From an uncultured Pseudomonadota bacterium (GTDB lineage: Bacteria > Pseudomonadota > Alphaproteobacteria > RF32 > CAG-239), in NCBI GenBank assembly GCA_949295395.1, contig CASFLB010000061.1:1-11218 (forward strand): DNA of 11,218 nt, in the 5' to 3' direction. This document shows, piece by piece, positions 6,727-11,218 of the stretch. The notes under the pieces were generated by a model, which ran no database searches, had not been told where the DNA came from, and saw only the letters and a program-made list of their open reading frames with translations. Position 1 is the stretch's first letter. Every line of letters begins with the position of its first letter. The position numbers and the translations under genes were made by a program.

Positions 6727-9700
6727 TTATAGCTCCTTGATTGAGGTGATACCGGGGATACTGCGAATCCGGCTTAGGAAATCATTATCATTAAAAGCGA
6801 ATCCGCCGGGGAGTTCAATGCGTAAATCCCACTCATCGCTTTCGGGTATTATATATATCTTGTTTTTACCATTGCGATCATGATTTAAAACATTTTTGAG
6901 TTCTTTGACCGCTACGGCATTATTAATTTTTATCTCTAAACCATTGGAGACTTCTGACACGGCTTTATCCAATGTTTCAATTGCATTTACCATTAAGCGA
7001 GGCGATTTTTCCTCATCTTCTTTGGTAATCGTCAAGCTGACAAATAACGGCAGGCCGCTGTTAATCACGTCTTCATATTTAGCCATGTTTTCCGAGAACA
7101 AAAAGATGTCAAAGCTGTCATTACTATCCGATAGGGTCAAAATCGCATATTTGTTACCGGTTTTGCTTAAGCGTTTTTGGAATCCCGTGACGCAACCGGC
7201 AAGCTTGGCGCGAATCGTATCACCGACTTTGATATTATGAAAGACCTCGGCACTGCTCTTAATTCCGAGCTTTTCCATGCCTTCTTTATAACTATCCAGC
7301 GGATGGGCAGACAAATAGAATCCGATAGCCTCAGCCTCAAGCTGCAATTTTTCCAACTCCGGCCAATCGGGTTTGTCGGCCAGTTTAACTTTGGAATGTA
7401 ACTCCTCATTGCCAAACAAAGATGATTGCTCACTGTTTTTTAATTCCGTCGCCGCGTTAATATGGCGCATAATCGTTTCAACATTGGCAAAAAGCTTTCC
7501 TCGGTTTTTATCCAAACAATCAAAAGCACCGGCTTTTATCAGCTGCTCCATTTGACGGCGGTTAATTTGCTTGGCATCCGTGCGGTGGATGAAGTCCGAG
7601 ATATCTTTATAAGGGCCACGTTTTTCACGTTCAGCCACAATCGAGCGCATATTGGCTTCGCCAACGCCTTTTACTGCGCCCAGCGCATAACGAATGTTAC
7701 CATTCTCTACCACAAAGTCCGAGCCTGATTTATTGACATCCGGCTGTAAAACTTTTTGCCCCAGTCTTTTTATCTCTTCCTTATAGAATTTCAGCTTATC
7801 CGTATTGGTAATATCCAGAGACATTACCGCGCACATAAATTCTATCGGGAAATGTGCCTTCAAATATGCCGTGCGATAAGAAATCAGAGAATATGCCGCG
7901 GCGTGAGATTTGTTAAAACCATAAGATGCAAATTTTTCCATCTGGTCAAATATCGCCGTGGCCGTACCTTCTTCAATGCCATTTTTTACCGCGCCTTCGG
8001 TAAACATTTTGCGTTGTTTCGGAATTTCATCACGCATTTTTTTCCCCATGACTTTGCGGAGTTTATCCGCGCCGCCCATGGTGTAGCCGCCCAAGACTTG
8101 TGCAATTTTCATAACTTGCTCTTGGTAGACCATGATGCCGTAGGTTTCATCAAGAATCGGCGCCAAAGCCGGATGAAGATAAGTTATGGCCTCTTCGCCG
8201 TGCTTACGTTTAATATAGGTCGGAATATTATCCATCGGGCCGGGGCGGTAGAGCGACACAATCGCCACCAAATCTTCGAATCGGTCAGGGCGAATCTGGC
8301 GGTGAACGTCTTTCATGCCTTCCGATTCAAACTGGAAGACGGCGACGGTTTCACCCCTTTGCAACATTTCATAAGTTTCTTTATCATCAAGGGGAATTTT
8401 CTCAATATCCAAATCTATCCCTTGGCTCTTTTTAACCCAGTCAACCGCGCGCTTAATCACGGTCAAGGTTTTTAAGCCCAAGAAGTCGAACTTTATCAAG
8501 CCGGTTTCTTCAACATATTTCATGTCATATTGGGTGACCGGCATATCGGCCTTGGGATCTTTGTATAACGGCACAAGCTCATCAAGCGGGCGGTCGCCGA
8601 TAACAACGCCGGCGGCGTGCATTCCTGACTGACGATACAGGCCTTCAAGCTTCATACCGATATCAAACAGCTTGTTTATTTGCGGGTCGTTTTGACGCAT
8701 TTCCTCCAGCTCGGGAACTTGGTCCAACGACTCTTGCAAGGTCGGGTTTTTGCCTTGTACCCCTGGGGGAATCATCTTGGAAATTTTATCCGCCTGCGCA
8801 TAAGGCATTTGCATCACGCGAGCAACGTCGCGAATCACGTTTTTGGCTTGTAATTTACCATAGGTAATAATTTGCGCCACATGGTCAAAGCCATATTTGT
8901 TTTGCACATATTCAATTGTTTTATAACGATTTTCCTGACAGAAGTCGACATCGAAGTCCGGCATGTTGACACGTTCCGGATTCAAAAAGCGCTCAAACAG
9001 CAAGTCTAACTTCATCGGGTCAAGCTCGGTTACCTTCAACGACCAAGCCACAATTGAGCCCGCACCTGAACCACGTCCGGGGCCGACCGGAACGCCGTGT
9101 GTTTTTGACCACTGAATGAAGTCCGACACGATTAAGAAATAGCCGGGGAAGCCCATCTTTTTAATAACGCTCAGCTCATATTCCAAGCGACCGTAATAAC
9201 GCTCGTCGATTTCTCTTTTTTGTTCGGCGGTCATGCCTTCAAAATAAACATAATCTTTCATATGTTCGGCCAGGCCTTTGCGGGCGGCAAAGTCGATATA
9301 TTCATCTTGGGTCATGCCGTCGGGGCAGACAAATATCGGCAACAGAGGATCAACTTTGGAAGACAGAAAATTACAGCGAATCGCAATTTTTACCGTGTTT
9401 TCGATAGCTTCGGGCAAGTCGCTGAACAGTTCTATCATTTCTTCAGGCGTTTTAAGGCGATTGTTCGGAGAATATTTTTTGCGGTTTTCATTGGCGACAT
9501 ATTGTCCGGCGGCAATACAAATTAACGCGTCATGCGCTTCATACATTTCCGCATCAAAGAAAAAGGCCTCATTGGTTGCCACCAGCGGAATATTGTATTT
9601 ATATGCCAGGTCAATAAAAGCGTCTTCGGTTTTTCGTTCACTCTCAAGGCCGATACGCATGATTTCCATATAAAGACGGTCGCCGAATAATTGCTGTAAT

Positions 9701-10200
9701 TTGACGGTCAGCTCTTCCGCTTCTTGTTTTCGACCTTCAAGCAGCAAACGGCCGATTTGCCCCTCAACGCCGCCGGTTAAGCAAATCAGCCCTTCATTTA
9801 ATTCTTCTAAATCCGAAAGTTTTATCTGTGCCTTTTCCAGATTGCTCGGGTTATCCAAATAAGCGCGCTTCATCAGCTTCATGATGTTGGCGTAGCCTTT
9901 GGCGTTCATGCAGAGCAGAACAATCTTATCGGGCTCAATAATTTTGCCTTTGCTTTTTAAGACATCATCGGCGTCGGGATTGCGCAGATAAAACTGGCAG
10001 CCGAGAATCGGCTTAATCCCTTCTTCCTTTGCGTATTTTGAAATGGCTTTGCCGCCAAACATATTTGCCGTATCGGTCAAGGCAACCGCGCCTATCCCCA
10101 TGTCATGAAGCTTGTGAATCAGCTTTGGAACCTGAATCGCCCCCTCAGACAAGGAATAAGCGGTGTGAACGCGCAGATGTACAAATTTTGGTGCCGGCAT
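6727..10200 (-). CDS. dnaE: DNA polymerase III alpha subunit (DnaE)
   Basis: This is the catalytic subunit of the replicative DNA polymerase, which extends primed DNA within the holoenzyme. At 1157 residues it is close to the 1160 of E. coli DnaE. The order is an N-terminal PHP domain (from HLRVHTAYSLSEGA at 8-21 to about 280), then the C-family polymerase core. The core has GPGRGSGAGSIVAWSL (373-388), the catalytic PDFDVDF (414-420) and the third acidic residue in KFDFLGLKTL (D572). QFESEGM (623-629) and GFNKSHAAAYSLISYRTAYLK are also conserved. A helix-hairpin-helix region includes INRRQMEQLIKAGAFDCL (879-896). A consensus beta-clamp motif QSSLF (925-929) follows, and then an OB fold at about 995-1075. 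Position A14 falls where E. coli has the aspartate of HSDYS, so the PHP metal site is altered. The ATG at 10200 has only a weak purine-rich ribosome site. A promoter lies at 10236-10264. A membrane-protein gene follows after 1 nt. Confidence 0.97.
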   Translation of the reverse strand: MPAPKFVHLRVHTAYSLSEGAIQVPKLIHKLHDMGIGAVALTDTANMFGGKAISKYAKEEGIKPILGCQFYLRNPDADDVLKSKGKIIEPDKIVLLCMNAKGYANIMKLMKRAYLDNPSNLEKAQIKLSDLEELNEGLICLTGGVEGQIGRLLLEGRKQEAEELTVKLQQLFGDRLYMEIMRIGLESERKTEDAFIDLAYKYNIPLVATNEAFFFDAEMYEAHDALICIAAGQYVANENRKKYSPNNRLKTPEEMIELFSDLPEAIENTVKIAIRCNFLSSKVDPLLPIFVCPDGMTQDEYIDFAARKGLAEHMKDYVYFEGMTAEQKREIDERYYGRLEYELSVIKKMGFPGYFLIVSDFIQWSKTHGVPVGPGRGSGAGSIVAWSLKVTELDPMKLDLLFERFLNPERVNMPDFDVDFCQENRYKTIEYVQNKYGFDHVAQIITYGKLQAKNVIRDVARVMQMPYAQADKISKMIPPGVQGKNPTLQESLDQVPELEEMRQNDPQINKLFDIGMKLEGLYRQSGMHAAGVVIGDRPLDELVPLYKDPKADMPVTQYDMKYVEETGLIKFDFLGLKTLTVIKRAVDWVKKSQGIDLDIEKIPLDDKETYEMLQRGETVAVFQFESEGMKDVHRQIRPDRFEDLVAIVSLYRPGPMDNIPTYIKRKHGEEAITYLHPALAPILDETYGIMVYQEQVMKIAQVLGGYTMGGADKLRKVMGKKMRDEIPKQRKMFTEGAVKNGIEEGTATAIFDQMEKFASYGFNKSHAAAYSLISYRTAYLKAHFPIEFMCAVMSLDITNTDKLKFYKEEIKRLGQKVLQPDVNKSGSDFVVENGNIRYALGAVKGVGEANMRSIVAEREKRGPYKDISDFIHRTDAKQINRRQMEQLIKAGAFDCLDKNRGKLFANVETIMRHINAATELKNSEQSSLFGNEELHSKVKLADKPDWPELEKLQLEAEAIGFYLSAHPLDSYKEGMEKLGIKSSAEVFHNIKVGDTIRAKLAGCVTGFQKRLSKTGNKYAILTLSDSNDSFDIFLFSENMAKYEDVINSGLPLFVSLTITKEDEEKSPRLMVNAIETLDKAVSEVSNGLEIKINNAVAVKELKNVLNHDRNGKNKIYIIPESDEWDLRIELPGGFAFNDNDFLSRIRSIPGITSIKEL

Positions 10201-10230
10201 TTCGCTTTCTTTTATTTCTTCTTAACTTTT

Positions 10231-10245
10231 TGTTTATGATAAACA
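10231..10245. promoter_or_regulatory. Palindrome over the dnaE -10 element
   Basis: TGTTTAT-G-ATAAACA is a perfect 15-bp palindrome around one central base. It covers the predicted -10 hexamer of the dnaE promoter exactly, so a protein bound here would block transcription. I cannot match it to a known regulator: it is not a LexA, NrdR or Fnr site. Confidence 0.4.
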
Positions 10246-10264
10246 CTTCCGTCCTCAGACTCAA
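10236..10264 (-). promoter_or_regulatory. Sigma70-like promoter for dnaE
   Basis: On the minus strand TTGAGT (10259-10264) and TATCAT (10236-10241) are separated by exactly 17 bp. The -10 matches consensus at 5 of 6 positions and the -35 at 4 of 6. Transcription would begin near 10229, giving a leader of about 29 nt before the dnaE ATG. Confidence 0.6.
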
Positions 10265-10297
10265 TAGAAAAGTTGCGGTTGTTATTAATATTAAATG

Positions 10298-10326
10298 TTG
10301 TGAGATTCTTAAAAATGTGGTAGGAT
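10298..10326 (+). promoter_or_regulatory. Sigma70-like promoter for the repeat-protein gene
   Basis: TTGTGA (10298-10303) and TAGGAT (10321-10326) are separated by 17 bp, each matching consensus at 4 of 6 positions. Initiation near 10333 would place the start codon at 10361 behind a leader of about 28 nt. It diverges from the dnaE promoter, and the two -35 elements are about 34 bp apart. Confidence 0.5.
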
Positions 10327-10350
10327 AAAGAAAGATTAGTATTAAAAGAC

Positions 10351-10355
10351 GGAGG
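10351..10355 (+). promoter_or_regulatory. Strong ribosome binding site of the repeat-protein gene
   Basis: GGAGG lies 5 nt before the ATG at 10361. It is the strongest Shine-Dalgarno match in the window and fixes the start. Confidence 0.8.
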
Positions 10356-10360
10356 AATAT

Positions 10361-10951
10361 ATGCGCGGTGTTATATTAGAAGAAGATCCTGAAACTGGAG
10401 AATTGAGAGCTGTAGCGGATTCTAATACTGCCGCTGTCGAAGATAATGAAGAAAAATTTGATAAATACGGCCGTTTGAAAAATACTAATTATGTTGAAGG
10501 TCAAGATGAATCTCTATTTGATAAATATGGTCGTTTGAAAAATCCCAATTATGTTGAAGGTGAAAGTGAAAAGCAACAATCTGTTTCAAAATCCAAAGAA
10601 TATATTTTACATTCAGAAAATGAACATAGTCCCTCTAAAAAAGTAAATTTGGAACTTGGCGAGGAGCAATATGTAGATGATAATTTACAAAAAATTAAAG
10701 AATTACGCAAAAGATTAAAAGATGAACATAGAGATTATCTTGAAGATAAGCAGAATTTTATTGCTAATGGATTAGAGGAAATCGGACTTTCTAAAGAAGA
10801 TATGGGAAAAACTGGAAATTCCCAAACCGGAAAGATTTCAGAAAAGCAAAAAACAATCGCAAAAAGTCAGATGGAAGATGCAAAAGATGCGATACTAAAA
10901 AGAAAAATGAGGGAATCTCGCATGAATGTTAGAGAGTTGGAGCGAGGATAG
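10361..10951 (+). CDS. Charged hypothetical protein with duplicated FDKYGRLKN motif
   Basis: I do not recognise this 196-residue protein. It has no signal peptide or membrane segment. The N-terminus is acidic (VILEEDPETGELRAVAD). Two near-identical 15-residue units, FDKYGRLKNxNYVEG, start at residues 33 and 53 and are separated by QDESL, so the period is 20 residues. The rest is rich in Lys, Glu, Asp and Ser, with a helical, possibly coiled-coil segment at about 104-142 (LQKIKELRKRLKDEHRDYL) and another charged helix at 168-195. It looks largely disordered or helical, like an adaptor, scaffold or secreted substrate, but none of these is shown. The coding sequence is visibly more A-rich than dnaE, which may reflect amino-acid bias or horizontal origin. 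It has its own promoter and a strong GGAGG site. The next gene starts 10 nt after its stop, so the two probably form an operon. Confidence 0.75.
   Translation: MRGVILEEDPETGELRAVADSNTAAVEDNEEKFDKYGRLKNTNYVEGQDESLFDKYGRLKNPNYVEGESEKQQSVSKSKEYILHSENEHSPSKKVNLELGEEQYVDDNLQKIKELRKRLKDEHRDYLEDKQNFIANGLEEIGLSKEDMGKTGNSQTGKISEKQKTIAKSQMEDAKDAILKRKMRESRMNVRELERG
10457..10561 (+). repeat. In-frame tandem duplication, two 45-bp units, 60-bp period
   Basis: The units at 10457-10501 and 10517-10561 are identical at 41 of 45 positions. The differences are two silent third-position changes and a change of Thr to Pro codon (ACT to CCC). The 15-bp spacer encodes QDESL. The nucleotide similarity points to a fairly recent duplication or to ongoing slippage. 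Confidence 0.85.
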
Positions 10952-10961
10952 TAAAAACGAG

Positions 10962-11218
10962 ATGCTAAATTTTTCTGATATCATTAATTTCAAATATGAC
11001 ACTGCCGAAGTTGATAAAGATATAAGGCATCTTTTGAAAACGGGAGAATTTAAGCCGGCTTACACAGATATTGTAAGAAACTTTTTAATTCCGGAAATAG
11101 CAAATTGCAAACATACGCTTGAAGATAAAAATCATCTTTTAGAAGTACATTTGCAAGGCTCTATGAGTGAAGATGCCTTAACCCGAACACCTGAAGAAAT
11201 TACGCCGATTTTGGATTG
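10962..11218 (+). CDS. Hypothetical protein, partial (C-terminus outside window)
   Basis: An open frame of 85 codons runs without a stop from the ATG at 10962 to the right edge. The visible protein starts MLNFSDIINFKYDTAEVDK and continues with KTGEFKPAYTDIVRNFLIPEIANCKHTLEDK. It looks soluble and mixed-charge, with no signal peptide and no motif I can assign. It starts 10 nt after the stop of the repeat-protein gene. GAGGA (10944-10948) is a weakly spaced ribosome site 13 nt upstream, so coupling to the upstream gene is plausible. Support comes from the open frame, the position and the codon use; the function is unknown. Confidence 0.6.
   Translation, partial: MLNFSDIINFKYDTAEVDKDIRHLLKTGEFKPAYTDIVRNFLIPEIANCKHTLEDKNHLLEVHLQGSMSEDALTRTPEEITPILD

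Noticed and set aside
7756..8475. Long plus-strand open frame of 239 codons opposite dnaE
   Set aside because: It lies entirely antisense to conserved dnaE polymerase-core codons. The translation is rich in Phe, His and Arg and resembles no protein, so it is a shadow frame.

Overview
The window reads as a moderately AT-rich bacterial chromosome segment, most likely from an alphaproteobacterium that lives at least partly without oxygen. The evidence is the DnaE protein, whose PHP start (HLRVHTAYSLSEGA) resembles alphaproteobacterial DnaE; a VirB8-like protein and a TolC-like lipoprotein, which imply a Gram-negative envelope; and an oxygen-sensitive class III ribonucleotide reductase. The exact lineage cannot be fixed from sequence alone. 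A gut or host-associated alphaproteobacterium is a guess.

Region 1 (1-2993, minus strand) is an anaerobic deoxynucleotide synthesis locus. Transcription runs from a control region with two NrdR-like boxes (2754-2769 and 2785-2800, 31 bp apart) into nrdD. A 66-residue gene follows that carries the glycyl-radical segment missing from the large protein. Next come a strong intrinsic terminator and the start of an nrdG-type radical-SAM activase, which runs off the left edge. The catalytic subunit therefore appears to be split into two polypeptides.

Region 2 (2994-5898) is a divergent pair. On the minus strand is a 662-residue TolC-family outer-membrane lipoprotein with an unusual C-terminal cadherin/Ig-like domain. 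On the plus strand is a VirB8-like bitopic inner-membrane protein. The 127-bp gap between them contains a 16-bp inverted repeat. No other secretion genes are visible.

Region 3 (5895-10200, minus strand) is dnaE, the replicative polymerase alpha subunit, with a six-helix membrane protein of unknown function directly downstream (1-nt gap, RBS inside dnaE). The membrane protein gene ends tail-to-tail with the VirB8-like gene; the two TAG stops share one CTAG.

Region 4 (10201-11218) is a divergent promoter region with a good sigma70-like promoter in each direction, followed by two plus-strand genes of unknown function. The first encodes a charged, low-complexity protein with a duplicated FDKYGRLKN-type motif. 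The second is cut by the right edge. No tRNA, rRNA, insertion sequence or CRISPR array was seen.
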